Assembly (NCBI GenBank): GCA_025361385.1
Contig: JANYAJ010000482.1
Coordinates: forward strand, 1 to 13,231
Direction: 5' to 3'
DNA length: 13,231 nucleotides
Source of the DNA: Nitrospira sp.
Lineage (GTDB): Bacteria > Nitrospirota > Nitrospiria > Nitrospirales > Nitrospiraceae
This document shows positions 6,446-13,231 of the stretch, in pieces (the stretch's first letter is position 1; each line of letters opens with the position of its first letter). The notes beneath the pieces were generated by a model. It was not told where the DNA came from. It saw nothing but the letters and a program-made list of their open reading frames with translations, and searched no databases. The position numbers and the translations under genes are program-made.

Positions 6446-7012
6446 TTAATGGCCGCCCTTCTTTTCTTCCTTCCGGATAGGCTTCTCCTTTTGTGCAAAG
6501 GCCTTCTCAACCAACTCAAACAATACGGGTGTCGGATCCCATCCGCGTGATCGAATCTCGCTGTACGAGCCTACGGCGTCCAATCCTTGCCCCTGGGGAA
6601 GGAGGAGCACAACATGATGCCTATCCTCCTTCGCGGGAATGGACAGGGCAACAGGCTCGGCAACCATATCCGGATGGTGCATTGCGAGCGCCTCGATCAG
6701 GAAGGCGCCTCCGTCTTCGGGAACCAGTTGTATGGTTGTCGCGCCCATGGCCTTCACCATATATGTTCCAGTCGGAATAACCAGTGGTCCACCCTCTGGG
6801 CTCATGAAATGCACGGGGCGGCCCAATTGAATCACCAATGGCGCAGGGTCTGCCATGGCCGAGGCCGGTACCGTCACAGCGCTCGTACCCGGTCCGGACC
6901 CTGGGGGTGCTGCCTGTTCACCGTATGCGGCCTGGCCAAGCGGCGTGAATAGGACAAATGCCACGATGACTCCCCGTCGCTTCCAATATGAGCCGATCCA
7001 TTCGTCTCTCAT
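6446..7012 (-). CDS. Exported protein of unknown function with basic C-terminal tail
   Basis: This is a 188-residue protein. I place the start at the ATG at 7012, because a GGAGG lies 5 nt upstream. The frame is open further upstream (to 7174), but that part has no export-signal character. Residues 11-33 (KRRGVIVAFV, a hydrophobic core, then AAYGEQA) form a signal peptide. A Pro/Gly/Ala linker follows. The mature domain (about 58-157) contains PVHFMSPEGG, IPTGTYMVKAMG, ALAMHHPDMVAEPVALS, the pattern HHVVLLLPQGQGLDAVGSYS and EIRSRG. I associate this pattern with conserved hypothetical exported proteins, without a known function. The last 20 residues are strongly charged (KEKPIRKEEKKGGH). Three consecutive His-containing motifs could bind metal, but that is speculation. 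It is divergent from the lipoprotein gene at 7353. Confidence 0.83.
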   Translation of the reverse strand: MRDEWIGSYWKRRGVIVAFVLFTPLGQAAYGEQAAPPGSGPGTSAVTVPASAMADPAPLVIQLGRPVHFMSPEGGPLVIPTGTYMVKAMGATTIQLVPEDGGAFLIEALAMHHPDMVAEPVALSIPAKEDRHHVVLLLPQGQGLDAVGSYSEIRSRGWDPTPVLFELVEKAFAQKEKPIRKEEKKGGH

Positions 7013-7352
7013 CACATCCTCCATCCGTAGCCCCCACCATGCACCAGAGAGCGCATGCCAGCCAGACCATGCAGAAAATTTCAGGACTACTCTCACCTGG
7101 TAAGTCGAAATTAGTTGAGAAAAGTTCGAAATAGTTTCGCGCGGAATAGTAGCCCTCAAGATGCGCAAAAGCAACGCGCTACAGGGCTCGCGGCAGGAAG
7201 GTGAAATTCAACTGGTTTTGCTGTCCGACCGTGAGGGCAATTTTCGATTGAGAGTCGGCTCAATATCTTGGCTTTTCCCCCGAGTTCCTGTAGCTTGGAG
7301 AGGTCCAATCTATATGGTGCATGTGTCTGTTTTCCTTAGAGGAGGCTGTTGT
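7013..7352. other. Divergent intergenic region of 340 bp, promoters expected
   Basis: This lies between the divergent starts at 7012 and 7353. A perfect inverted repeat ATTGAG (7247-7252), 6-nt spacer, CTCAAT (7259-7264) lies about 90 bp upstream of the lipoprotein start and could be a regulator site. The sequence TATCTT follows it immediately as a poor -10 candidate. The open plus-strand frame that begins at 7161 and runs into the lipoprotein gene has no ribosome binding site and is not counted as coding before 7353. Confidence 0.5.
7338..7345 (+). promoter_or_regulatory. Ribosome binding site that sets the lipoprotein start at 7353
   Basis: AGAGGAGG lies 7 nt before the ATG at 7353. It separates the true start from the 64 extra in-frame codons upstream and places the lipobox at a normal distance from the N-terminus. 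Confidence 0.85.
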
Positions 7353-7880
7353 ATGAGTACTCAGTTGACGCAGATTGCAAAGGGCCTGTTCGTGCTGGTC
7401 TTGGTCACAGGATGCACGGCGCCGGTGTTTGAAATTACCGACAACAAAATTGAGACTGGTACTGAGGCCCCGGTGACGAGTGAGCAGGTCAAGACTGCGA
7501 TTCTGGATGCCGGAAAAGGTTTAAACATGAAGATGGTGGCGACGAAGCCGGGCGAGATACAGGGGACCTATCAGGGGGGGAGCTATACCGCGGTTGTGGC
7601 CATTCCCTACACAAAACAAACCTACGGGATCCATTATAAGAGCAGCACAAATCTCAAGTACGACGGGAATAAGATTCACAAGAAGTACAATACGTTTGTG
7701 AACAACCTGGATGTTGCCATTCGCCGCGAGTTGTCGAAAATTACGAAGGTGACACAGCCGCAGAGGGCCGAGGAACCGACCACGATGGGTGGGTTGATGA
7801 ACTGGATCAGAAGTGTCGGCGGATCAGATGAGCCGAAAGATAAGCCTGCCGCGGATAGCCCGAAAGAGAAAACAAAGTAG
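7353..7880 (+). CDS. Outer-membrane-type lipoprotein of unknown function
   Basis: This is a 175-residue protein. The first 21 residues (MSTQLTQIAKGLFVLVLVTGC) are a lipoprotein signal with lipobox LVTGC truncated by one residue (VTGC) and lipidated Cys21. The residue after Cys is Thr, not Asp, so sorting to the outer membrane is expected if Lol rules apply. The mature domain has a predicted alpha/beta pattern with VKTAILDAGKGLNMKMV, PGEIQGTYQGGSYTAVVAIP and then YGIHYKSSTNLKYDGNKIHK followed by KYNTFVNNL. This matches a conserved lipoprotein family found in many Gram-negative bacteria; its function is not known to me. The last 45 residues are a Lys/Pro/Asp/Glu-rich tail, probably disordered. 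It is a single gene, converging on the caspase-like gene with a 39-nt gap that holds no visible terminator. Confidence 0.9.
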   Translation: MSTQLTQIAKGLFVLVLVTGCTAPVFEITDNKIETGTEAPVTSEQVKTAILDAGKGLNMKMVATKPGEIQGTYQGGSYTAVVAIPYTKQTYGIHYKSSTNLKYDGNKIHKKYNTFVNNLDVAIRRELSKITKVTQPQRAEEPTTMGGLMNWIRSVGGSDEPKDKPAADSPKEKTK

Positions 7881-7919
7881 TGTGGACTGCTGCGGAATCG
7901 AAACCGGTGGAGGAGTCGA

Positions 7920-9374
7920 TTACCCCGCCTCTTGCTCTGCGTTTGACATCAGGTCGCACGCCTTCTGATTCCCGTTCTTGCAGGCGTAGCTCCAGAGGGC
8001 CCGTGCGAGCGAACGATCTCTGGCCACGCCTTCGCCGAGCGAAAACAGCGTCCCCAACGCGGTGCAACTATTCAAATCCCCGCTCCGGCATCCCTGCTCG
8101 AAGTACCCGGCGCCGCGCCGGATATCTTTGCGGACGGAGTCTCCCAAGAGGTAGCGGCTCGCCAACCGAAAACATTTCTCACCATCTCCGTCATGGCAGG
8201 ACTGCTCCAACGACGATGAATCATTCTTCACATTCTTGCTCTCCGGTTGAGCCTTCGGCTCCGGCTTAGCCCGCACCGGCGGCTTCGATTGAGGCACGTC
8301 ATCTTGCTTCTTCAGCTTAGCGGTCACTTTCTCAAGCTCCGCATGCAACCGGGCGATTTCGGCGGCTGACTCGTTCGGGCTTGCCTGTTTGGGCTCATGT
8401 GATTGACGCGTCGTCGTGTGATCTGGAATAAACACAAACTCGCCTTGCTCAGGAGTCAACGACCAAAATTGAGGCCGCTGAATATGCCCGAGGAGATGGG
8501 CCGCCGCGTATACACGCTGATCGAGGTACGTGTAGAGCTCGGATGTCGGAATCACACCATCCTCGTTGAGATCGGCCAAGCCCTTTCCTAGCCCCTCCAA
8601 GAGATAGTAGGTGAAGGCGCTGTGTCCCCAGGTGGGGCTTTCCACGGCTTGTTGATCGGCTCCTCCGGCGGTTAAGAGTTGCCGGCCCTTCTCGCGTGTG
8701 ATTAGCTTCAGATAGGCGTCTGTGGTTGGGGAAAGACTGCGAAATCGTTGGCCTGCGATACCGCCATAACAAGAGTCGATTAAGAAGAGGATCTGTTTGG
8801 CGGGTAAGGCTTGAGCCAGCGACTGGATCAGCCCCATGTCGATGGCGGTTCCGCTCAGGGCTGAGGCCTCGGCATCGACGGGTAACAGAAACCCCATCGT
8901 GTTTCCGGCCCCATACTTCCTCGTCTCGCCATGACCGGCGAAGAATATGACAACTTGATCGTGCTCCCCAACTTGACTCGGCAACCGATCGCCGAGTTCC
9001 TGCAGAATGGCTTTCCTCGTGGCCGCTTTGTCGAACAGCGACGTGACCTTGAATCCCTTCTTGGTAAACAGATCGGCAATACCCCTGGCATCAGCCACCG
9101 CGTAGGTCAAGTTGGGAACATGCTGATAGGCATTGATCCCGATGACCACGGCCCAGGATTTCCCACTACGCCCGGCGACGAATTCCGCAGGAGACTGGCC
9201 ATCAATGTCCGTGACTTTCACCCCGCGACTCGTCCCTGCGTCGACCTGCGCGGTCCATAACACCATCAGAAGAAGTGCCGTAAACGCCACTCCATATGGC
9301 AGCCAACGCATACACTGCGGCAACTGCGGAAGGGACAGGTGAAAGAGTTGAGGTTGTCGGGAAAGACGAGCCAT
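7920..9374 (-). CDS. Membrane-anchored caspase-like (C14) protease with cysteine-rich Sel1 repeats
   Basis: This is a 484-residue protein. The ATG at 9374 has a TGAGGAG a few nt upstream. A hydrophobic segment at about residues 25-46 (after CMRWLPYG) is a signal anchor or signal peptide. The caspase fold spans about 70-315: KSWAVVIGINAY opens it, FFAGHGE carries catalytic His148, and LIDSCYGG carries nucleophile Cys202. TAGGADQQAVE and SAFTYYLLEGL match later conserved strands, and DLNEDGVIPTSELYTYL is the usual element near the end of bacterial caspases. Such enzymes cleave after basic or acidic residues; the preference here cannot be read. Residues 335-385 form a Glu/Lys coiled-coil-like and Pro/Lys linker. 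The C-terminus holds three Sel1/Hcp-type repeats, each with Cys-x7-Cys (393/401, 429/437, 465/473) spaced exactly 36 residues apart. Paired Cys of this kind form disulfides in Hcp proteins, which fits location outside the cytoplasm. Confidence 0.93.
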   Translation of the reverse strand: MARLSRQPQLFHLSLPQLPQCMRWLPYGVAFTALLLMVLWTAQVDAGTSRGVKVTDIDGQSPAEFVAGRSGKSWAVVIGINAYQHVPNLTYAVADARGIADLFTKKGFKVTSLFDKAATRKAILQELGDRLPSQVGEHDQVVIFFAGHGETRKYGAGNTMGFLLPVDAEASALSGTAIDMGLIQSLAQALPAKQILFLIDSCYGGIAGQRFRSLSPTTDAYLKLITREKGRQLLTAGGADQQAVESPTWGHSAFTYYLLEGLGKGLADLNEDGVIPTSELYTYLDQRVYAAAHLLGHIQRPQFWSLTPEQGEFVFIPDHTTTRQSHEPKQASPNESAAEIARLHAELEKVTAKLKKQDDVPQSKPPVRAKPEPKAQPESKNVKNDSSSLEQSCHDGDGEKCFRLASRYLLGDSVRKDIRRGAGYFEQGCRSGDLNSCTALGTLFSLGEGVARDRSLARALWSYACKNGNQKACDLMSNAEQEAG

Positions 9375-9415
9375 CTGCTCCTCACTGCAGGGACAGGAAC
9401 TATGATATGTATACG

Positions 9416-9435
9416 TTGGTCGTTAACGGGACCAA
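9416..9435 (-). promoter_or_regulatory. Possible operator in the caspase-like gene promoter
   Basis: TTGGTC (9416-9421) and GACCAA (9430-9435) form a perfect 6-bp inverted repeat around a GTTAAC core. It lies about 42-61 nt upstream of the caspase start. On the minus strand TATACAT follows at once as a possible -10 box, so the palindrome would overlap the -35 or spacer region. The 15-nt spacing to a TTGGTC -35 is short. This is a plausible binding site for a dimeric regulator, but not established. Confidence 0.3.
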
Positions 9436-9583
9436 TGCTTTGCGTACGTTGGCTTGAGTCTCTCGGGGGGATCTGCCCTGGGCAATCATCTCAAATACAA
9501 CACCACCCCACCGAGTTCAAAAGCTGCGTTATAGTTGTCTATCGCTTCGAAGGAAGAAATGGTTCACGCATGCCTTCGTACAT

Positions 9584-9740
9584 GGAAGTGTAGAGGCCGA
9601 CCTTAGCCTTGTCAACGCGGCGCATCGTCACCCTATTGTGGGCCCTGAAGTGTAGCCATAACCCGCCAGACTTCCTCGACGTCGTCGACCCGGCAGAGAT
9701 ACCTGCGTCAAGACGGCATCCGAGACAAGCATCATGCAGT
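9584..9740 (-). pseudogene. Copy B of the diverged repeat, broken relative of the 61-aa ORF
   Basis: This segment aligns with 5970-6130 in the same orientation (about 70% over 121 ungapped positions). In the minus-strand frame that corresponds to the 61-aa ORF it reads RYLCRVDDVEEVWRVMATLQ and then GPQ followed by TAG. Upstream in that frame there is a TGA, and an 8-nt gap relative to copy A shifts the frame. It is therefore best read as a decayed copy, if the unit was ever coding. Confidence 0.55.
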
Positions 9741-9882
9741 GGCGCTCGACCACCCATTAGAACGATTGCCATGTATGTCCACGAACAACCCTCTCCTTAT
9801 TTGGTGATTCTTCTGCCATATCGCCACACTTCGGTGTATTTTATCCGAGTCAGAGGCCCCTACTGAACTCTTCTTGCGTTTT

Positions 9883-10920
9883 ATGGCATTGCTTCATTCG
9901 AACATGAGCGAGACCGCTAGTTTGCATCGCATTTCCTTTCAGCTCTCCGTGATTATCCCCGTCTACAACGGAAGCCGGTATCTGCCTCGCTGTCTCGCCG
10001 CATTGCGCCAATCGACCTACCAAGACTATGAATTGATCGTCGTCGATAACGGGTCCACGGATAATTCTGTCGCGATCGCCCAATCGTTTGAGGCCCGCAT
10101 CCTCCATTGTCCAGGCCCGAGCGGGCCGGGTGCTGCGCGGAACATGGGCGCACAACATGCTGCATACGATGTGCTCGTATTTATTGATGCCGATGTGGTG
10201 GTCCACAACGACGTCCTCGCGCGCATCGCCCGGCACTTTCAAGATGACCAGGAACTCGCCGCACTCTTTGGCTCGTATGACACCAACCCTGGTGCCACGA
10301 ACCTGCTCTCTCAATACAAGAATCTCCTGCATCATTATGTGCACCAGCACGCCAACGAACAGGCGCGCACGTTTTGGGCAGGGTGCGGAGCGATCCGTAA
10401 AGACCTCTTTATGTCTGTCGGCATGTTCGATACGGCCGCCTATTCACGGCCCTCTATCGAAGATATCGAGTTGGGCGATCGCCTCTACCGAGGGGGCCTT
10501 CGTATCACGCTCGATAAACAACTCCTCGCACAGCACTTGAAAGAATGGCGCTTGAGGTCGCTCGTGTATGCCGATGTATGGTGTCGAGCCATCCCCTGGT
10601 CCCAACTGATTCTTACCCGGCAGGGATTGCTCAATGACTTGAACGTTGGGCAGACACAGCGTATCAGTGCCCTTGGAACCTGGGTAGGTCTTGGCTCTCT
10701 CGTTCTCGGGCTTCTGTATCCCACTATGCTTTGGGGCACCCTCCTGGCTCTCGTGCTCGTCCTGTCGTTGAATCGAGGCCTGTTTGGATTCTTCTGGCGA
10801 CTCCGGGGACCGGTGTTTGCGGGGTCGGTTGTTCCGATTCACCTCCTGTATTTTCTGTATAGTAGTCTCGCGTTTGCCTGGGTCGCTGGCACACAACTCT
10901 TTCCTGCAAGGCGATCATGA
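9883..10920 (+). CDS. Family 2 glycosyltransferase with C-terminal membrane helices
   Basis: This is a 345-residue protein if the ATG at 9883 is used. A TTG at 9874 and an ATG at 9904 (MSETASLHR, 338 aa) are alternatives, and none has a ribosome binding site. The GT-A fold opens with LSVIIPVYNGSRYLPRCLAA and ELIVVDNGSTDNSV. The DxD-type metal and nucleotide-sugar motif is FIDADVVV. The acceptor-side residues appear as FWAGCGAIRKDLF and SIEDIELGDRL (Glu-Asp). Two or three hydrophobic segments in the last 100 residues anchor it in the cytoplasmic membrane. Family 2 enzymes move a sugar from a nucleotide donor to an acceptor. With a membrane anchor and GT-C-like neighbours, a polyprenyl-phosphate or lipid-linked acceptor is plausible but inferred. 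The stop codon overlaps the next ATG (ATGA). Absence of a ribosome binding site may mean a leaderless transcript or weak initiation. Confidence 0.92.
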   Translation: MALLHSNMSETASLHRISFQLSVIIPVYNGSRYLPRCLAALRQSTYQDYELIVVDNGSTDNSVAIAQSFEARILHCPGPSGPGAARNMGAQHAAYDVLVFIDADVVVHNDVLARIARHFQDDQELAALFGSYDTNPGATNLLSQYKNLLHHYVHQHANEQARTFWAGCGAIRKDLFMSVGMFDTAAYSRPSIEDIELGDRLYRGGLRITLDKQLLAQHLKEWRLRSLVYADVWCRAIPWSQLILTRQGLLNDLNVGQTQRISALGTWVGLGSLVLGLLYPTMLWGTLLALVLVLSLNRGLFGFFWRLRGPVFAGSVVPIHLLYFLYSSLAFAWVAGTQLFPARRS

Positions 10921-11069
10921 TTCCAATACGTCCAATGGCAGAATGGCTTCTGCTTGGGTGCTGCGCCGCATCACTCATCTGCTACCTGTTTTTTGCCAGG
11001 CCTGTCGAGGTCTACCTCTCGATTCTGGGGAAGCTCATGATAAAAACATTGGCTCTGGCGGGAGGCTAA
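10917..11069 (+). CDS. Small single-helix membrane protein (50 aa), coupled to the GT2 gene
   Basis: The frame starts at an ATG that overlaps the GT2 stop as ATGA and ends with TAA at 11067-11069. The product begins MIPIRPMAEW and continues with a hydrophobic run at about residues 10-27 (LLLGCCAASLICYLFF), then ARPVEVYLSILGKLMIKTLA. An AAGG 5 nt before the ATG can act as ribosome binding site, and the overlap predicts translational coupling. The next gene starts 6 nt after the stop, and its GGAGG (11061-11065) lies inside the last codons here. I do not recognise a family. A chance frame is less likely given the placement, which fills the space between two genes exactly. A helper subunit of the neighbouring transferases is a reasonable guess only. 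Confidence 0.68.
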   Translation: MIPIRPMAEWLLLGCCAASLICYLFFARPVEVYLSILGKLMIKTLALAGG

Positions 11070-11075
11070 GCCACA

Positions 11076-13067
11076 ATGTTGCTGCCCTCAGGTTGGCCCC
11101 TTCTCCTTCTGAGCCTCATCTGCACCCTCCTTGCCATCGCATTGCTGCATCGGTTCAGTCGAACCGTCGTCACCAGACTCGCACAACATCTTCCAATCCC
11201 GGAATTGGCTGATCGAATCATTATCTACGGCCTGGTCTACACTGCGGGGCTAGTGGGGAGCTTTCATCTGGCTGCCATTCTGTCGGTGCTCACGGGAGCC
11301 CCGCTCGTGCAGATCGCCACAATCACGATCCTCATCACTCTTGCCTGTGTATATGCCGAGCGCACCGGCCCGCCGCTGAAAGCACGCACCTCCCCTTCTC
11401 TGGACTGGAGAGTATTCTCAGCAACGCTTCAGCAAACGTGGAACAGCTACTCCCCCCCTGTGAAATCGGCCGTCCTTATTGCAGGAGCTATTTGGAGTGT
11501 CTTCCTCGCAGAGGCAATGACCCGGCCACCATCAGGATGGGATGCACAAGTCTACCATTTGCCTCTGGCCGCCACGTGGCTACAACGTGGCATGCTCACG
11601 TATCTTGAGGAATCGTGGAAGTTCCAGATGCCATCGAATGGTGAGCTGATACTCCTCTTTTCTTTCTATACCGGCAGCGATCGTGTCACCAGCTTTGCGA
11701 CACTCCCTTTCGGCCTCCTTGCCGTACTGACAATCTATCGCATCGCGTTTCGTCTTTCGAAATCCAGCGAGCAGGCGACCCTGGCCGCCATCGGATTTGC
11801 CGTCATGCCCGTCGTCCTCTACAATATGTTTGAGGCCAATCTCTCCGACATGTTTGCGGCCACATTCTTTCTTGTCAGTGTGTATCTGCTTTCCCTCCTG
11901 ATCACTGAACCTCTGCACGACCATACCGCCCTCATCACAGTCGTTGCGATATCCGGAATCGCCTTCGGTCTCAGTCTTGGGACTCGCTACATATACGTGC
12001 CACTGATACCGTTCATGCTTGCGCTATCCGTTGGGACCGTGTTGGTTCGCCGTCACGAAGCCGGTGCCAACACTCATACCTGGAGAAACTCCCTGCGCGC
12101 CAGTGGAACATTTCTCGTTTTCTCCGCCATTCCGTCAGGCTTCTGGTATATACGCAATCTCATGAGATCGGGGAACCCGCTCCATCCACTGCACTTTACA
12201 CTGGACTCCGACGGGCTTCATGTGGTGACCGACGGCTTACGCGAACGTGGTGATGCCTTCGGAGCACCCATCGCATACGATCCCACGTGTATCGGACCTG
12301 ACACGTCATGGTTTATTGACTGGATACTGTCGCCTTGGATTGACTGCTGGTACGCTGGCGATCACTTCTCTATTAATTGGGGGCTGGGACCGGTATTTGC
12401 GACGATGATTCCGACGATTGCCCTCATGGCGATCGTCTACACTGTCAAGAGATCCCTACGAGAGCGATCCCTGACGCTGGCCCTCTATTGGGTCATGACC
12501 ATGCTGGTCTTTTTAAGCTACTGGTGGATCATTCTCTTCAAGGTCTTACGCTTCATGTTGCCGGTCCTCGCGCTTCTGTTTGTCTGTATGACCATCGGAA
12601 TAGGCTTGTTATCCGCAGGGGGGAAACGTCTTGCGCAGTACCTTCTCCTCGGAGCACTCATCGTCCAAGCGATGGTAGTATTGGCCAAACCTCTTCAAAT
12701 CCTGTCCAGCCGGATACATCACAACACCTGGTCGAATGCCGAATTTTATGAAGTTCCGGCGGTGATCGAGTCCTTACCGAAAGGGAGCGTCATCCTGAAC
12801 GCGTCGAATGAATTAAAGAACTACGGCTTGTTTGGATCGCGACGGCAGAATCGGGTCGTGACCGATCGAGCCTTGCTGGAGCCGCAGCTCACGACCAGTA
12901 TCGATAGGGCTTTTATTCAACGATGGGGGATTACACATCTCTACATCGACAGCAGTCAGAAGTGGACGATTGCCACAGACCTTCCCTGCCGCATTATCCA
13001 GGAGCGGGAGATTGATACCTTGGGGTCGCCAGCGGTCGAACGTTTCTGTCAGGTCGAGCACAAGTAG
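11076..13067 (+). CDS. Large GT-C-like integral membrane glycosyltransferase
   Basis: This is a 663-residue protein starting at the ATG at 11076, with GGAGG 10 nt upstream inside the end of the preceding small gene. About twelve or thirteen hydrophobic segments fill residues 5-550, followed by a soluble C-terminal domain of about 110 residues. After a helix at about 132-148 comes TRPPSGWDAQVYHLPLAATW, with Asp156, Tyr160 and His161. This matches the acidic first-loop motif of family 39-like GT-C transferases, which take sugar from a polyprenyl-phosphate carrier on the outer side of the membrane. SWKFQMPSNGELILLFSFYT and LSDMFAATFF are further conserved-looking pieces. The C-terminal domain holds SLPKGSVILNASNELKNYG and DLPCRIIQEREID. 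The donor sugar and acceptor are unknown. The gene is third in the GT2 set, and the minus-strand gene that faces its 3' end encodes a paralogue. Confidence 0.9.
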   Translation: MLLPSGWPLLLLSLICTLLAIALLHRFSRTVVTRLAQHLPIPELADRIIIYGLVYTAGLVGSFHLAAILSVLTGAPLVQIATITILITLACVYAERTGPPLKARTSPSLDWRVFSATLQQTWNSYSPPVKSAVLIAGAIWSVFLAEAMTRPPSGWDAQVYHLPLAATWLQRGMLTYLEESWKFQMPSNGELILLFSFYTGSDRVTSFATLPFGLLAVLTIYRIAFRLSKSSEQATLAAIGFAVMPVVLYNMFEANLSDMFAATFFLVSVYLLSLLITEPLHDHTALITVVAISGIAFGLSLGTRYIYVPLIPFMLALSVGTVLVRRHEAGANTHTWRNSLRASGTFLVFSAIPSGFWYIRNLMRSGNPLHPLHFTLDSDGLHVVTDGLRERGDAFGAPIAYDPTCIGPDTSWFIDWILSPWIDCWYAGDHFSINWGLGPVFATMIPTIALMAIVYTVKRSLRERSLTLALYWVMTMLVFLSYWWIILFKVLRFMLPVLALLFVCMTIGIGLLSAGGKRLAQYLLLGALIVQAMVVLAKPLQILSSRIHHNTWSNAEFYEVPAVIESLPKGSVILNASNELKNYGLFGSRRQNRVVTDRALLEPQLTTSIDRAFIQRWGITHLYIDSSQKWTIATDLPCRIIQEREIDTLGSPAVERFCQVEHK

Positions 13068-13231
13068 GCAGGCATAGTCTCCTGTCAACCCCTGACACGT
13101 TCATACACTTCGTATCGACCGATCTGTTTAATCAGCCGCACCTGACAGACACGTTCAACCTCTGATGACCCGTCTTGGTCAATCTCCCTCTCATGGATGG
13201 TGCGGCAGGGAAGGTCTCTTGCAATCGACCA
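12963..13231. repeat. Inverted repeat made by the 3' ends of two convergent paralogous genes
   Basis: Plus-strand positions 12963-13055 and the reverse complement of 13139-13231 match at about 73 of 93 nucleotides by hand count. The two arms are separated by 83 nt. Both arms are coding, and the encoded peptides agree at about 22 of 31 residues, so the repeat reflects gene duplication and not a mobile element. Confidence 0.85.
13085..13231 (-). CDS. C-terminal end of a paralogous GT-C-like membrane protein, cut by the window edge
   Basis: Forty-eight codons run from the right edge to a TGA at 13085-13087. The peptide WSIARDLPCRTIHEREID continues with GSSEVERVCQVRLIKQ and ends YEVYERVRG. It matches the last 31 or so residues of the 11076-13067 protein (WTIATDLPCRIIQEREID, then VERFCQV) but has about 17 extra residues at its end. 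This shows that the rest of the gene, outside the window, is probably a full relative of that transferase. The two stop codons are 17 nt apart, so the genes are tail to tail with no room for separate terminators. The start and the membrane part cannot be seen. Confidence 0.85.
   Translation of the reverse strand, partial: WSIARDLPCRTIHEREIDQDGSSEVERVCQVRLIKQIGRYEVYERVRG

Larger units (their letters stand above)
9375..9882. other. Divergent intergenic region of about 500 bp
   Basis: This lies between the caspase-like gene (minus) and the GT2 gene (plus). It holds a palindrome near the caspase start (9416-9435) and repeat copy B (9584-9740), both listed separately. No further gene with a ribosome binding site was found. 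The stretch from about 9745 to 9882 shows nothing I can name. It must contain the GT2 promoter, but no consensus -35/-10 pair is evident. Confidence 0.6.

Noticed and set aside
9850..10350. 166-codon minus-strand frame opposite the GT2 gene
   Set aside because: It is antisense to the GT-A fold motifs and has no features of its own.
1..13231. CRISPR array, insertion sequence or prophage genes
   Set aside because: No regularly spaced repeats, no transposase or integrase frames, and no terminal inverted repeats with target duplications were seen.

Overview
The window is a moderately GC-rich bacterial stretch of densely packed genes, most preceded by GGAGG-type ribosome binding sites. Signal peptides, lipoprotein-type N-termini and polytopic membrane enzymes point to a diderm. 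The style of the exported proteins fits Nitrospirota (Nitrospira-like), but no taxonomic marker gene is present, so this is an impression only. No rRNA, tRNA, CRISPR array, integrase or transposase was seen.

Layout. Positions 1-2000 hold a minus-strand cluster of small exported proteins: a putative lipoprotein (1472-1963), a secreted metzincin-like metalloprotease (854-1381) and a membrane-anchored protein cut by the left edge (1-795). After a gene-free gap, 2313-5823 (minus) holds a polytopic membrane protein with GT-C-like features behind a 583-residue exported protein with a coiled coil and no recognised family. Positions 5824-7012 hold a possible 61-residue ORF and an exported protein with a basic tail. 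Positions 7353-7880 (plus) encode a lipoprotein. It converges on a membrane-anchored caspase-like protease with cysteine-rich Sel1 repeats (7920-9374, minus). From about 9883 the plus strand carries a tight set: a family 2 glycosyltransferase, a 50-residue one-helix membrane protein joined to it by an ATGA overlap, and a large GT-C-like membrane protein. That set meets, tail to tail, the 3' end of a minus-strand gene cut by the right edge, whose C-terminus is a clear paralogue of the GT-C-like protein.

How the genes may work together. The right part looks like machinery that makes and transfers lipid-linked sugars: a GT2 could charge a polyprenyl phosphate and the GT-C-like proteins could use it outside the membrane. 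The left and middle parts encode exported or envelope proteins, including two probable proteases. Acceptors and substrates cannot be read from sequence.

Most notable: the Gln in place of the first zinc-ligand His in the metalloprotease; the tail-to-tail paralogous GT-C genes, which form an inverted repeat; the coupled 50-residue membrane protein; a diverged repeat unit at about 5970-6183 and 9584-9740 (intact ORF in one copy, broken in the other); and an apparently extracytoplasmic caspase with three evenly spaced Cys-x7-Cys repeats.
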